DNA from: an uncultured Clostridia bacterium
Lineage (GTDB): Bacteria > Bacillota > Clostridia > Christensenellales > Borkfalkiaceae
Length of the DNA stretch: 41,073 nucleotides
Assembly (NCBI GenBank): GCA_947631195.1
Contig: CANRKK010000020.1
Location: forward strand, 1 to 41,073
Direction: 5' to 3'
In this document: positions 13,617 to 28,600 of the stretch, one piece after another
Numbering within the stretch: the stretch's first letter is position 1
Layout: every line of letters starts with the position of its first letter
The notes under the pieces: model-generated
Databases searched by the model: none
What the model was told of the DNA's origin: nothing
The model's input: the letters and a program-made list of their open reading frames with translations, nothing else
Position numbers and translations under genes: made by a program

Positions 13617-16600
13617 ATGAAGTATTCTAAAAAATTTTATCATTATTTCCGCCCCGCGATGATGGCGGTATTCTCGGTGATTTTAGCGGTCTGCGTCACG
13701 CTTGGCGCAGTCCTTATGGGCGCAACCGACGCCAATACTCTTATTGCCGACGCTTCCACAGCCACTGCGCAAGTCGGCGGCGAATATGATCCTGTAAGCA
13801 ACAAGCTTGCTTATCATGGCGTAAACTCCATGGTCGGCACCCTTATCAGTTGGAACGGTAAGGACGGCGGCTATAATCTCCATTCCTTTGACGTGCAGGG
13901 CGCAATGTGGATAGTTGACAACAACGGCGAAATGGTAAACGGCGCTGACGGCACACGTCGTCCGTCAATGAACATATACACCCAAAAGAACGACAATCTT
14001 TCGGCTATCAAACTTATTGGCGCAACCAATAACACGCCCGCCAACAATACTGAAATTAAGGCTGATACATATAAGTATACAATAAAAGATTATGTTGCAA
14101 AGCCCGACACGAATGGTGCTTTCAATTGCTTAACGCAAGACGTTACCCTTGACAATATCGAAGTGGGTAATTTCAACGGTCAGTCCGGCGTCAAATATTT
14201 CACCGTAGGCGGAGAGGGTTCCAACCCCCTTACAATGGCAGAGCAATGGCAAAAGGCCATACTTGCCGCCTCTTTCTATTCAAAGTCCGGTTTATTTAAT
14301 AATCTTGATTTTGGCGGCGCCAGTCATCTCGGCAAAAAATCAGAGCAAGATACTACTGTCAACATAGAGGAATTTAGCGAGCAGTGGGTTACGGAACTTC
14401 TCCGGGTACAAAGGGATGCAACCGGAAAGGTAACGAGGGACGCAAACAAGAAAGACAACCCGCCAATCGTTACAACAACCGTAGGCGGCAATTATCAAAT
14501 CGGTTTCGGCTCGCGCTTTAACGGCGGTGTGGGCAATTATAATTATATTGCAATAAAACTCGAAAGCGATTGGACGGCTACGCCCGTTGACAACAGAAAC
14601 TACGACGGAACTTCAACAGATACAGACCCGAACAAAGACAGCCATTACGGCAGCGCGCATTTGGGACGTGTTTCTAATGGCGGAAACACAAACGACCCTA
14701 ACGGATACAGTTATATCCCCATAGGAGCCTCTTTTGACGTAAAGACAAAAGACGGCGGCGGTTACATCGGCAAGACGTCTTTCAACTGCAAATATAACAA
14801 CAACGTAAAAACGCAACAGTTCACTTTCTGCCCTGCCGGGGAAGGATTTTCCTTCGGCAGGCTTGCCATACCCGATAACACCTATGTTGTACTCGACTTA
14901 AACGGCCACACTATAGACCGTAACCTCACAAACGGCAACAACAACACAAACGTAATGGTGCAGTCTGTGTTTATGCTTGGTCAATATTCCCGTCTTGAAG
15001 TGTTTGACAGCACCGCAGGTACAACAAATAACCCTTATGGCTCCGGCAAAATCACCGGCGGATATACAAAAAGCGGTACCGGTAAAATATGGTCAAATAA
15101 TAAATATGACGAATACGGTTCCGACAGCAACTTCTGCAACGCAGCCAAAGGCGGCGCGTTTACAATGCGCTATAATGCCGAGCTCACTTTGCACAGCGGC
15201 AACATAACGGGCAACCAGGCAATGTACGGCGGTGCCGTTTACGGCATAGGCGGTTCAAAAGTAAACATATTCGACGTGGCTATCACCAATAACTCCGCCT
15301 TAAAGGGCGGCGCAAGCTACTTGTCGCAAACTTCATATATGACTATGAATGTTTTTGGCGGCTTATGGCAGGGCAATACTGCCCAAACTGCAACATTTGC
15401 AAACGGCTCTCACCATAATCCCGGCGACTATTCGGTAGAGGGCGGCGGTATCTGCGTTTTCCAGGAAGCGTATTGCAATATCTATGGCGGAGATTTCAGC
15501 TATAACTATTGCTCCAAATTCGGCGGCGGTATATCCGTAAACTACGGTAGCTTTTTAAAGCTCTTCGGCGGCAATATTACAAATAACGTAGCCAAGGGCG
15601 AATACAGGGACATAAACACAACCGACAAAAAGGTACTCGCAAAGAAAGTAAACGTCGGCGGCGGCGGAATAAATATGTTCCAGGATAGCGCGGGCTTCTA
15701 TTTAAACGGCCCCGCCAAGGTTATGGACAATTACGCCATTTTTGACGTGTCACCCAAAAATTATGATAAGGTAAGTATAGAGGAATTGCTTAAAACCGCC
15801 ACTGCGGAGCAAAAGCAGGCTTCCAACTTGTATCTGTCGCTTACAACCTATACATTGCCTTTAGCTTCAAAAACCGAAAATGGGGATATAGCGGAGCAAC
15901 TGAAAAAAATTTACAGCAGTATTGGTTATCAAGAAGCCGACTTTGATGAAATATATAAAAATAAAACAACTCCCGACGACCCGTATAATAGTGGCAATGT
16001 CAACAATAATCGCGGGCAGATATTATTTGACGCCACAAAGCACCAATATCCCGAAATAAAGGTGCAGGGCAATTTATATCAATCCGACACAAACTATGCG
16101 CAGGTTTCGGTAACTCCCGCCTCAGGTACGGAGATATCCGGCTACATAATGCGTAACTTCTACGAAAAAGGTTGGGAAGATACAAAAGGAAAAGGTTCAG
16201 GAGACGGTACAACCGGCCCCAAAGAGTGTGATGCTCACTGGCAAAATCAAATCAATGCAAACGGCGACACAACTTTTAACTGTAATGAGTTCTTAAGGGG
16301 AGCAAACGGTATTTTAAGTTACCTTGACGCTTTCCTGTTCACCGACGCCGGCACTTCGCTTGTGCCTACCGGTGAAAAAAACGAGTGGATAAAGGCTCTC
16401 GGCACCAACGACCCCAACACACTGTACATCACATGGCAGTACTACGACCGCACGGTTGATAACGTTGACGGCAAACCCGTTGAACGCGGCTGGACCGATA
16501 TCAAAATCGACTCTTCCGGCCACGGCACCTATGTTGACCTTGTCTACAATGGCATGGACAGAAAGGACGATATCCGTATAGTCCTCGACCGCGGAAAGGG

Positions 16601-19600
16601 AACAGAAGGAACTTTAAGTTCATATTACTATATTTATTATGATAGTTATTCCTATGCCGACCGCTCAGCTGTTGGCGAAGGTAAGGATCCTCGTAAGCTT
16701 AAAATCGGCGACGATGGAATGAGTGAAGTAATTCCAGCTATAAATAAGAACACTAAGGAAAGAGTGCCTCTGCTGGATATAGCGTTGAGCGCGGCGGGCG
16801 ACAAGGCAACTGAGGCAAAATATGTCTCCAAAACGACGTTCGGCTATCGCTTTACTCTTAATAAAACTAATATTGGGTTGTTGGAAAGCAAGGGGAAGCC
16901 TTTACCCTCTGCGTTACATGACGGCACGGATATTCAGCCCGAATATGCTACCATAAATATAACCCGCGCGTACATAACCGTTACGGACCTTTCCGTCAAA
17001 AAGATAAGCAAAGTGTACGACGGCAATCCCGATATATGGTTTGACGGCGACGGTCTCACCGCAAATATGACAGGTATTGCCCCCAACGACCAACCTTACA
17101 TGAAAATCGGGTTTGTCACAGAAAGCGGCGGTGATGAAAGCGGTAAAATCCACGGTATTTTCGCCGAGCCTGACGTAGGTCAGCAGAGATTGGCGTTCAA
17201 CGTAAAAATAGACGAATTTTGGGATCAGTTTGGCTATCACCCCGCGCCCGGCAATGACGGACATAAATTCCCGCAAGAGTGCTTGCTCCGCAATTACTAT
17301 CTGTACGACGTAAACGCGGCAGACCAGTCAAAGGCGTTGACCCCCGCGGAGGACGCTCAAATTCCCGTCACCGTGTTGGCAACAATCACCCCCAAGCCCA
17401 TAACGCTTAAAGCAGGCAAGGCCGAATTCGAATACGGCAACGAGATCAGTACCGAAGAGTTAACCCAAAAGGTGTTTGCGGAATTCAATTTTAATGACGT
17501 AATAGTAACCCGCGACATAACGGCAAACGCTGTTTCTTCGGACACGACCTATAACACCCAAGCGGGCATAAGCGCACTCAAACTTATAGTAAACACGTCG
17601 GCTTCGGACGGCTCCTCTGTAAGAGAGGGCGGCTACGACGCGATGTTTACCTATGACAACTCCAACTACGACGTAACCTTTAACTACTCCGGGACGACCG
17701 CTAAAAACAACGGCAGAATAAACGGGGTTGTGTTTATCACGCCCAGAAATATTCAGGTAGAGTTAGAGGACGTATATCAAATCTACGGCGAAACTATAAG
17801 CTACTTTAATATCGATAACGATTATATATCCAAGCACTTTAAGCACCTTACCGCCGCGGGCGGCTCCGCGGACGAAAAACCCGCCATTGTAAACAACGAC
17901 GTGCTTTCCTACCCCGTAAGACATTATAACGATTCAAAGTCCGCGGCAAATTATACAAACGTGGGCGATTATCCCATTTACGTGACCGTAGGCGGCGGCG
18001 CGGCAGGCAATTATAATATTGTGTTTAAGGGCAGTTATTCAGGAGATTTTGCGCTTGAAGGCGTGTCCCTTAAAGGCAAGGCTTCCACATTGCATATTTT
18101 GCCCCGCCCCATAAGCGTAACCGCGCAGGATAAAACCGTGACCTACGGCGACGAGGGCAAAACGTTACAACAACTCTCCGCCACCGCCGCAAACTATTCG
18201 GGCAAATTTACCGAAGAAAAAATCACCGGTAACTCATATTACAAAGCAATTACAGATGCTTCAAACTACAAATCACTCAAACTTTCGGGTGGAGCCATAA
18301 AGGACGGCGACAGCGACCGCGTTTACACCGTACAAATAGCCGGCGACAAGGGCAACCCTTGGACGGCAGAAAACAGAACCCAAAACGTTGCAACCGACCC
18401 CTGGACGATAGAAATAAAGGAAGTTACCAACGAAAACTATATAATTGTTTCTGACACCGAGGCAACATACACCATAAAACCCCGCCCCGTAACCGTGCGT
18501 ATATCCTCGGTTGATATGACGTCCGTATACGGCGACAAACTTGCCGAGCTCCGCTGGAATATAGACGGCAGCTACACCGCCGCATACAACGAAGATTTGG
18601 GCGCGATAATCACCCTGTCGCTTGTAACCCCGGGGCAGAATATTGCCTCCGCGCCCTTAAAGGCGGGCAGTTACGCCATAAAGGGCGAAAAAGGCGACGT
18701 TGGGGGTTATGTTACCGACAACCGCGCAAAATCACAAAACTATGCCATAACCTTTATTGGCGACTGGGACGGCGAGGACGGTTATAAATCCAAAGCCGGC
18801 ACCTACAAGGTGACCCAGCGCAGAATTACCATTACCGCCGACGATAAATCCAGCGAATACGGCGATACAGAAGAAGCGCTCACCTACAAGGCAACCTACT
18901 TTGACGTGGGCGACGCCATACTCGAAGCCGATGAAGATGCTTTTGGCACGGCGGTAAAGCTTTCCATACAGGAAGAGTCGCACGCCAACGTAGGTACCTA
19001 CACTATTAAAATTGACAATATAACCGAAACGGCAATAACCGATAACTACAATATCACTTATAAAACGGGCACCTACACCATTTCGCCCCGTGCAATAACC
19101 GTTACGCCAAACAAGGGGACCTCGGTTTACGGCAACGCGCTTGACACATTCGCTATAACCGCCACCCGCGACGGGGGAAAGGATGGAAAGGCAATACCCG
19201 ATTCTGCGGTTGAAGAAGCGTTAATCGGCAAAATTACAATAGCAAGCTACAATTCAAACCTGTCCGCAATAAGCGGTAATTTGAACGTGGGTACCTACGT
19301 TTTAACGGGTTCCACGCCCAATTCAGGCGAGTGCCCGGGCATAAAAAATTACTCCATAACGTGGGAGACGGGCACATACGAGGTTACCGCCCGCCCCATA
19401 ACCATAAAAATAACTCAAAGCGCGTTCACCTACACGGGCGCGGCTCCCGGCCTTTCGCTGTATCTTATACCCGAACTTTCGGACGGCGAGCTTGCAAAAT
19501 CGATAGGCGACGGCCGTCACAGAGACGAAGTAATTGACGACCTCGGCATAACTTATTCCGCCTTTACGGAGGCAAACGCGGGCGAGCACGACATAAATAG

Positions 19601-22600
19601 CATAACCGCCACCAACGGCAACTACAAAATAACCTTCAAAAACGCGGACGACACGGAAATTTACGGCTCTACCAAAAATAAGTTCCAATTCAAAATCGAC
19701 CCCGCGCAGGTAAAAGTTGATCTCGATGGCGCCTCCGTAGATTTTGACGGCAATTCCCACCAGCACAACATTTTGTTTACCTCGGACTCCGATGGCAGTA
19801 TTGCCGTCCCCGACCGCAAGAACTTTACCGCCGGCACGCTTACGGGCAACACTGAGGATAGCGCAAACTGGACGTATACCTTCTATACAGACGGCGCCAA
19901 GCATGAGGCGTACGAATATTCCATAACCATAGCCTATACGCCCGTAATTGCGGCGAACGGCGGCAACGGCGTAGCCGCAACGTTCGGCGGCATGGCAAAC
20001 TACACCAACGCCGGCACGTACACCTATACCGTAACGCTTAAAGAAAACGGCAACTTTACCTTTGGGGACGTGTTAACGCACACCCTGTTCTACAAAATCA
20101 ACCGCGCACAGCTTTCAATTGAGCCCTTGGCGGATATGCCCTATAACCGCAAAACGCAGGAGCCCGATTTAAGGTTTACCGTAAACACCGCGGCTTCCGC
20201 ACCCGAAAAGATTTCGGGCGATAAAACTTCGGGCTATAAGGTGACTTATGCGGTTGATGAGGACAATCCCGCCCAGCCCAAGGTTCCCGGCAGCGGTGAA
20301 ATAAACGCCAGACTTTCCGACGGTTTACCCTATTATGTGGGCTACTACGACGTAACCGTAACCCTCTGCGGCGATGCGGCAAATAACTATTGCTTTAAAG
20401 AGGAGGGTGGCCCCTCGGCGGCCGAGGAACTCACGCACACCGTCGGCCTGCAAATAACACCTTTAACGCTGGTTGTAACCCAGCCCAACACCACGCAGGT
20501 ATTCGACAACAAGGACCATTTCTACGGTTATATCGACGTAGACAGATACGATTTTCTTGACCGCGCGGAAACAGAGGGCGCATGGTATTTGATTTTCTCG
20601 TCCTCTACCGAAACTCCCGTCCAAGGCATAAGCTATAACATAACTTATGAAAAGGACGGCAAAAAGTATGAAGTTAAAGTAGGCGGATATAAGTTTGAGG
20701 ACGGCGAAAACGTATTCGAAGATAACACATATTTGATAGACGGTACACCCGCGAACGCGGCGGATATATTCGGCGCGAACCTGTTTACGGACGCGGGCGA
20801 GTATAAATTTACGCTGTCCTTCGAATACGCCAACTTCCTTATACTCAAAACGGGCGAGGAGGCAGGCGTTTCCGAAATGGAATACACCTACACCATAACG
20901 CCTATAATACTTTCCACAAGCAGAATACCCGCCGCCACATACAACGGCACGGAGCAGGTGCCCACAATCGGCAAAGGCTTCTTCACGGCAACCAACTCGT
21001 CAATGGATAGCGATACGCTGTGGGGGCTTTTGCAGGATCACTATTATCTTGCCTATGAGGCTGAAAAGCTCACCAAGGATTTATCAACCAAGAATGTACT
21101 TAACCAAGCTTTTAACAACCTTGATTTGACTTCGGAATATCACAAGGGTGCAGCCTTTGGGACGAATATAAGCGGCAAGCCCCAAAACGCCGACACGTAT
21201 ACGGTTTATATCTTCCTCGGCAACTACGACGCCAGCGGCAGCAAAAACAGCGAAAACTTCATACCTTGCACCACCTGCAACTTTGCGTTCAACTCCACGG
21301 ATGAGGGCTACGTGTATTACGACGCCTCGCAGGAATTTGTAATTAACCCCGTGGATATATCCACGCTCGGCAAAAACTTTAACGCCACGCTCGATACGGT
21401 TGTGTACGAGGGAATTTCCGTTCCCACGCGCATGACTTCGGTTGTGGTTACTTTTGACGAGCATAACAGCATTGAATTTAAAACGGGCGACGTTTCTTCC
21501 GACCAGCTCATAGACAACTACTTTACCATAATAGGCTACCGCAACAACGTTAACGTGTCAAAAGAAGCGGTTGCCACCATATCGGGCGGAGGCAACTACA
21601 CGGGCAACTTCGATGCTAATTTTGAAATAATCGCCCGCGTTATAGGCGTTAAAATTTTACCGCAGGAAGTAGTCTATGGCGAAACGCCCACATTAAGCGC
21701 CGATAGAGGTGTGGGTTGGCAAATTGACGAAGAATTTAAAAACTTCAACTTCAAACAGTACGACTACAACGGCGGAACCCGCAACGACTACGCTTTATAT
21801 GAAAACGATAATTTAGGCATAACGCTTACTTGTACCGTAACGGCGGGCGATATTGTAGGCGGCAGTTACTATATCACCGCAACATGGAGCAACAAAAACT
21901 ACATAGTAATATTTACGGGCGATTACACACAAAACGACTTGCCCGAAGACTACACGTACAAGGCCTATCAGGCGTACGTGGGCGAAGCCTACGACGTAAA
22001 TAATGGCACGTCTTTGACGAAAGTTGCAAGCGGCAAACAGGGCGCGGGCGTTCTCGAGGTGGTAAAACGCCGTATTTCCGTGCGCATTTTGGAACAGTCC
22101 GCACAATACGGCGACGTTTTGGGCGAGGGCAAAACTGACGAACGCTATGGCAAACCTGTAACCATAATCAAAACAGCGGCCGATTTAGCTTCGGGTATGT
22201 GGCAGCCCGTATCGCCTTTGAACGGCTCGGGCAACGCCATCTACGGCGACGACGCGTTGTATTTTGATATCTTCACGCTTGCCAAGCAGGGCGACATTGT
22301 GGGCAAATACCCCATTTTGGCGCAGCTTTCCGAGAGTGGCGAGGGTACCGCCGCCGCCAACTACGAGGTGAAATTCGAATTTGATGGCGGCTTCGTTTGG
22401 GGTTCTTCCGCAAAGGAGGGATATGAAGATACCACCGTTGCAGAAGACAGCTATTATAGAAAAGCGCAGAAATATAATTGCCCCGCATTGTATGTATACG
22501 GCGGGACAAATATGAGCGCGGGCGTACTTACAATTGTTCCCAGGGAATTAATTATATACGTACAGGACCAGTCATCTGTTTACGGCGAGGCGCTTGTAGA

Positions 22601-25600
22601 TCTTAAGCCGGACGACAATAACGAAACCAAACCCGCGCAATATAAAGGCGACGATAAATACTATGTAGAAAAACGAAACGCAAAAGGCGAGACATTATTT
22701 ATAATTTACAATGTTTACAGGGACGAAACTAAACCCGACGCGCCCCGCGTTGACCTGCAATTGGTTTGCTATTCAAGTGGCACTATCGCGCTTGCCAAAA
22801 CCGATAACGCAGGCACATATAAAATAGACGTTAAAATGACGGGCGCCATACGCAACCAAAACTGTAAGGTAACGATAAAGGGCAGCTGGAACGCTACCGA
22901 CGATGAGAAGACCAACGGCGATGGCGGCACGTACACTATCGAAAGGCGCAAAATAACCGTAACCGTACGCGACCAGCAGAGCATCTACGGCGAAAATCTG
23001 TATTCTTTGGACGTAGCCTACGATGAGAAAAACCTCAACAACCGCTACGTATATAAGGTAGAAAAGGACGAAGGTTTGACGGGCACTCCCGTTTTGGACA
23101 ACGAAATTACGTTCAATTTCTACAAAGAGGGCGGAAACAACGCTGCCGGCGTTGGCTTCTATAACATTTCATACGAAGTAACCGCCAAAGACAACACAGC
23201 AAAAATCAACAACTACGATATCACGTGGAAGAGCTCAAAGCTCATAGTGGATACGGAAAGGAAAGAGAAGGAGGATATTCCCGTTCTCGTGCTCGGTCTT
23301 GACGGAAAGCCGCAATACGAACTTGTTGATACGTACAACAGCGAATATTTAATTTCTCGCAGAGAAGTAACCGTAACCATACAGGATATGTCCGTCGTCT
23401 ACGGCGAGGATAAATACAGCTCCGACGGGCATCATACCGTTTCGGGCGTTGAATATTCCACCGCCTTTACGGGAACGCAAAAGGATATTTACGGCAGAGA
23501 GGTAACAAACGTTCCTCTATACACGGGCGATAACCTCGGCTTGACCTTTAAGTTAAAGGACGATTTAACGCTGACCAAAAAAACAAGCAAGCTCCCTGTT
23601 GGCAAATACGCTTTGCTCGCAAGCGGCGTTTCCACAGTTTCCCGCAAGAACTATTCCATAACTCTTATAGGTAATTGGGCGGACGGCGACCTGCCCGCAG
23701 ACTACGAAACCCAAGCGGGTATATACGAGGTTGTAAAGCGCAGAATTTCCGTGCATATAAAAGACCAAAATTGGTACACCTATAACGGCAAAGTTCCCGA
23801 TAAAGTTCTCAATACGAACCACGAGGGTTCCTTTGACTTCGATAAGCAAGGATATTTGTGCGCAATAGACCTCGACATGATATGGGAGGCTAAGGAAGTC
23901 CTCGATTCTTCTGTTAAGAGCAAGCCCATAGTCGGCACAAAAGACGCCCACGACGAATTGGGCATAACCCTTTCGCTCAGCCATGAGGACGGTCCCACGC
24001 TTAAAAAGGACGCGGGACAGTATCCCATTTACGCAAGCTGGACAGATAAAAACTACATGATAAGGTTCGAGGGCGATTGGAGCTGGAGTGAGAGCGACTG
24101 CCCCGAAGACTATAAATATTCCGATAGATCGGGCAGCTCCTTCAACAACGGCGCGGGCATATTTACCATAAAACCCGCCGAAGTTACCGTAACCATCAAC
24201 GATAAATCTTCCGTTTACGGCACGGAGGTTAAATATCCCGTTGAAAACGGCAAATTGGGCGACGATTACACAAAATCAAAGGGTGAAATTTTCGGCAGCG
24301 ATGACTTGGGCATAACCCTTACCCTCGGCGCGGAAAACGACGAAAAACTTTCCAACGGTTCTTTGGGCATGGGCGGCTATACCATAACGGGCACGGCTTC
24401 CAACTCCAACTATAAGGTAACCGTAAACAGCGGCACGTACACCGTAGAAGCGCTTGGAATAACGGTGACGATAAGGTATCAGACCTGCGTTTACGACGGC
24501 GCGGAGCCTACCGCGGCGGACGGTCGCTTTAAAACGACATACGGCGAGGAAGGCGGCTACACCTTTAAACAGACCGACCTTGCCGCTTGCGACCAAGGCA
24601 CCGATTGGCAAAACGTTTTGGGCATAACCCTTACGAAGGCGGTCGGCTACACCGTCGGCAACTACAATATCGAAGCCTCGTCCTCAAACGGCAACTATAA
24701 CGTAACCTTTACGGGCGCAAACGCCGACGGCAAAGCCAACGGAAGCGAGTACGGCACGTATGAAATTACAAAACTTCACCTTGCAATCGGGCTTACAAAC
24801 ACAACCGACGTATATGGAGAAAAGGAAAATTTAAGCGATATCTCCATAGACTATAAAGTTTTGGGCGTATATCCCAAGGCCGGCGACAAGTGGACTGACC
24901 GTCCCGCCACAACCAACCGGGATAATCTCGGCATAGTGTTTACCGTTCAAGCGCAAACTACCGATTTTGCCAACGGCGCGTCGCGTTATCTCAAAGTGGG
25001 CAAATATGACGTGACCCTCACGGTTGAAAACCCCAACTACGATATAACCATAACAAACGACGCGGGCGAAGAGGCGGCAGAAAAGGCATACGAGGTAACG
25101 GCGCGCAAAATAACGCTGAAGCCCAATGCCACGACAAGCGTTTACGGCGAAAAGTTTGAGTTTAAAAACACATTCTATACCGCTACGGTTATAAACGGCA
25201 GCGGCGACGCGTTCATTTTTACAGACCAAACCGAAATTAACAAGTGCATAACGATTAAACTTAAAGAGAGCGACAAACAAGGCCTGCTTTCCGAAGGCAA
25301 ACTTTCCGTTACCAAGGGCGGCGGATATACAATCGTTATCGAGTATTCCGGCACGGGCGCGGAAGAAATACTCAAAAACTATGCCATATCCACTGAGCCG
25401 AATACAGACGGCCACGTTGTAACTCCCCGTCCCATAACCGTAACCATAGTCAACAAATCGTTTGAGTACGGCACGGAATTGAGCGCGATACAGGGTCAAC
25501 TCGAATGGTTGCCGGGCGGCGATACGGATGAAATTCAGCACGCCGACAAGAAAGACGGCAAACTTAACATATCTCTTGCCATATTCGGGCAAAAATTCAA

Positions 25601-28600
25601 CAAAGAAGGGAGCGGCGTTCTCAACGCGGGCGAATATGCGGTTATCGGCACCTATACCGGCGACAATTACACCGTAACGTTTGCGGGCAAATGGCAGACG
25701 GGCGAAAACGCGCTCAAAGCGGGCGTTCTTGAAATCACTCGCCGCAAAATAACCATACAGGTTACCCCCGCTTGCTCCGTTTATGGAGAAGAGATAAAAA
25801 ATGACGGCAAGTGGGAATGGAAGGCATATTACGGTCACGGCGACGATGTCATTAAGGAAGAAAACGACGAGGGCCACGGCCTTGTTTGGGCCAAGGGCGA
25901 CTCGCACGACAGCGTTTTGTTCACATTTGACAAGCTGCCGTCGGGCAACGCGGGCTCCTATGTAATGTCGGGCAAATTCAACAACGATAACTATGATATC
26001 AAGTATGAAAACAACTCGCTTTATACAATTTATCCCCGCAAAATCACGGTAACTTTAAAGAAACAGAGCAATATCTACGGCCAGTACGATGCGGCGGCGG
26101 GCTATTGCCTTTTGAGCACGGCCGAAACAACGGCTTTCACCGCCGAGCTTTCGGGCGTGTACGACAACGGAGCAGAGGCAAGCGGCCGGGCAATTCTCGA
26201 GAACGACAATATCAACCTTGTCCTGTCGCTCATTTACAACGAAAGCCTCGATAAGGACGGCGGAGATATCTCCACGGGCGGCGTTCTCAAGGTTAAAAAC
26301 TACGGCGTGAACGTAAGCTATACCAACGCCAATTATGACATAACCTTTAAGTACGAGGGCGATCCGGAATTAAATAAAACACTTAAGCCCTATGAGGAAA
26401 GCGAACAGCCCAACGTGAACATTATCACGGTCAACCTGTTCGATATCGTTCAGCGCGAACTGCAGGTGCGCGTAAAAACCACGCAGTCCTCGGTTTACGG
26501 CGAACCCGTTGAAAAACTGTCCAGCAAAAACGGCACCGACTGGGATATCACGGGCGTTGTAGGGTTGGATATTCCAAATTCAAATTATATTCTTGATGGC
26601 GAAAAAAGCACGGTTGAGAATTTAATTACCCTTACCCTCGACAACAAAGACGCCGCCAAGCCCACAGACTACGATAAACAGCTTGCCGATGGCAGATTGC
26701 CTTACTTGCTTAAAGGTTACATAATTTACGGTTACGCGGGCGAAAATCCCAACTATAAGATATCCATAAATATCGACAACCTGTACTACCGCATAATACA
26801 GCGCAGCATACAGATTACCATACAGAACCAGTCGGGCGAATATAACGGCACCGAAACTGCGTTCAACAAGGGCGGCGCGTATGACAATGGCAAGTGGTGG
26901 AAAGCCACGGCCTTTGGCGGCACAGTGCAAACCGTTACGGGCAATTTCATCGTCAATGGCGACGAAGATAAAATGAAAATCACCCTTTCGAAGGCAGCCG
27001 GCGTTGACGAGGGCACGTATCTCATCACGGGCGTATGCGGCAACGAAAACTATCAGGTTACCTTTGTGCAGGGCGTTTACACCGTAACCCCGCGCGTCAT
27101 CGAGCTTGAAATAACGGAGGACGGCAGAAAGGCGCTCACAAGCGCATATGACGGCACCGAGCCCGAAATACTCCAAAAATCGGGCGCAACGGGCTACTAC
27201 GACGGCTATTACACGCTTTCCCGCACGGACGGCGAGGCCGCGGTAGTATCGCAGGGCACCGTAAAGGATAATCCCGAGATAGTCCTCACCAAGGCGGCCG
27301 GCATATATGTGGGCGATTACGACGTTACGGCGCACTGTGAAAACCATAACTATAAGGTTATAATAGAGGGCACTTCGGACAGCGTTGCGAAAAAAGTTTA
27401 CACCATAACCCCGCGCGAAATAACCGTTGAACTCTTAAAGCAGACTGCCACCTACGGCGACTTGAACACCTTGACCATATCCTCGGTACAGGATATAGCC
27501 TGGGCCGTTGCAGACGGCTATGCGATAATCGGCACCGACCTTCTCGGCATAACGATAGGGGTGGTTTACGATTCCTCGAAAGTTGTGACCTACGACAAGG
27601 ATAGCTATTTGTCGGCGGGCGCCTACACGGTAAAGGTAAAATACACCAACGAAAACTACGCCGTAGCCTTCAGGTTCGGCGGAAGCAGCGAGGAGGCTAA
27701 TAAAGAAGAGGAAAAGACGTTTGAAAAAGTATATATCGTAAACGCGCGTGTCCTCGACATAAACATTGCCAATAAGACCTTCGGCTACGACGGCACCGAA
27801 AGGGGCGAGCTTTTAAGCCATTCCGGCTCCGATTGGACCGAGGGCAGGGCGCAGAACAGCCTTAACAACCAAACCGTAGGCATTATAAGCGGCGATACAT
27901 TAGATATTAAATTGTCGCTTATACACGGCGATTATAAGGCGCAGAAGGACGCGGGCAGCTACCCTATATTCGGATCGTGGACCAATGATAACTACGATAT
28001 AATCTTCCGCGGCAGCTGGCAGTGGAACGAAGCTTCCGCATGCCCCGATGATTACAAGCGCGATGGCAACAATCAGGAGGCTGCAACCTGCACCATAACC
28101 CCCGCCGAAGTTTCCGTAAGTATAGAAGATAAAAACTCAAATTACGGCGAAAGGGTAAATACTTATAAGAACGGTACATTGGCCGTAAAGGGCACAGATT
28201 ACAAAGTATCGGGCAATGTTTACGGCGACGATTTAAATATCCTGCTCACTCTCGGCGAAGCAAACGACGGTCTGTTGGCGGAGGGCGAACTCGGCTGGCA
28301 AGACGGCGGCTACGCGTTGTCGCTCGCCAACCCCGACGAAACCAACCCCAACTATAAAATCAACGTAACCGCGGGCGTATATACGATAAACAAACTGAAG
28401 ATCACCGTAAATATCGAAGACCAAAGCTCTGTTTATAACGGCGACGAACCCACGGTGGACCAGGGAAAGTGGGACGTTGAGAATAAAGACGCGCTTGCCT
28501 ACTTCGATAAGGCGGACGGCCACTACAAAGACAGTCTGCTGATAACCCTCACCAAGGATCCCACGGGTTACAGGTGGAGAGACGGGGGCTACAGAATAAT

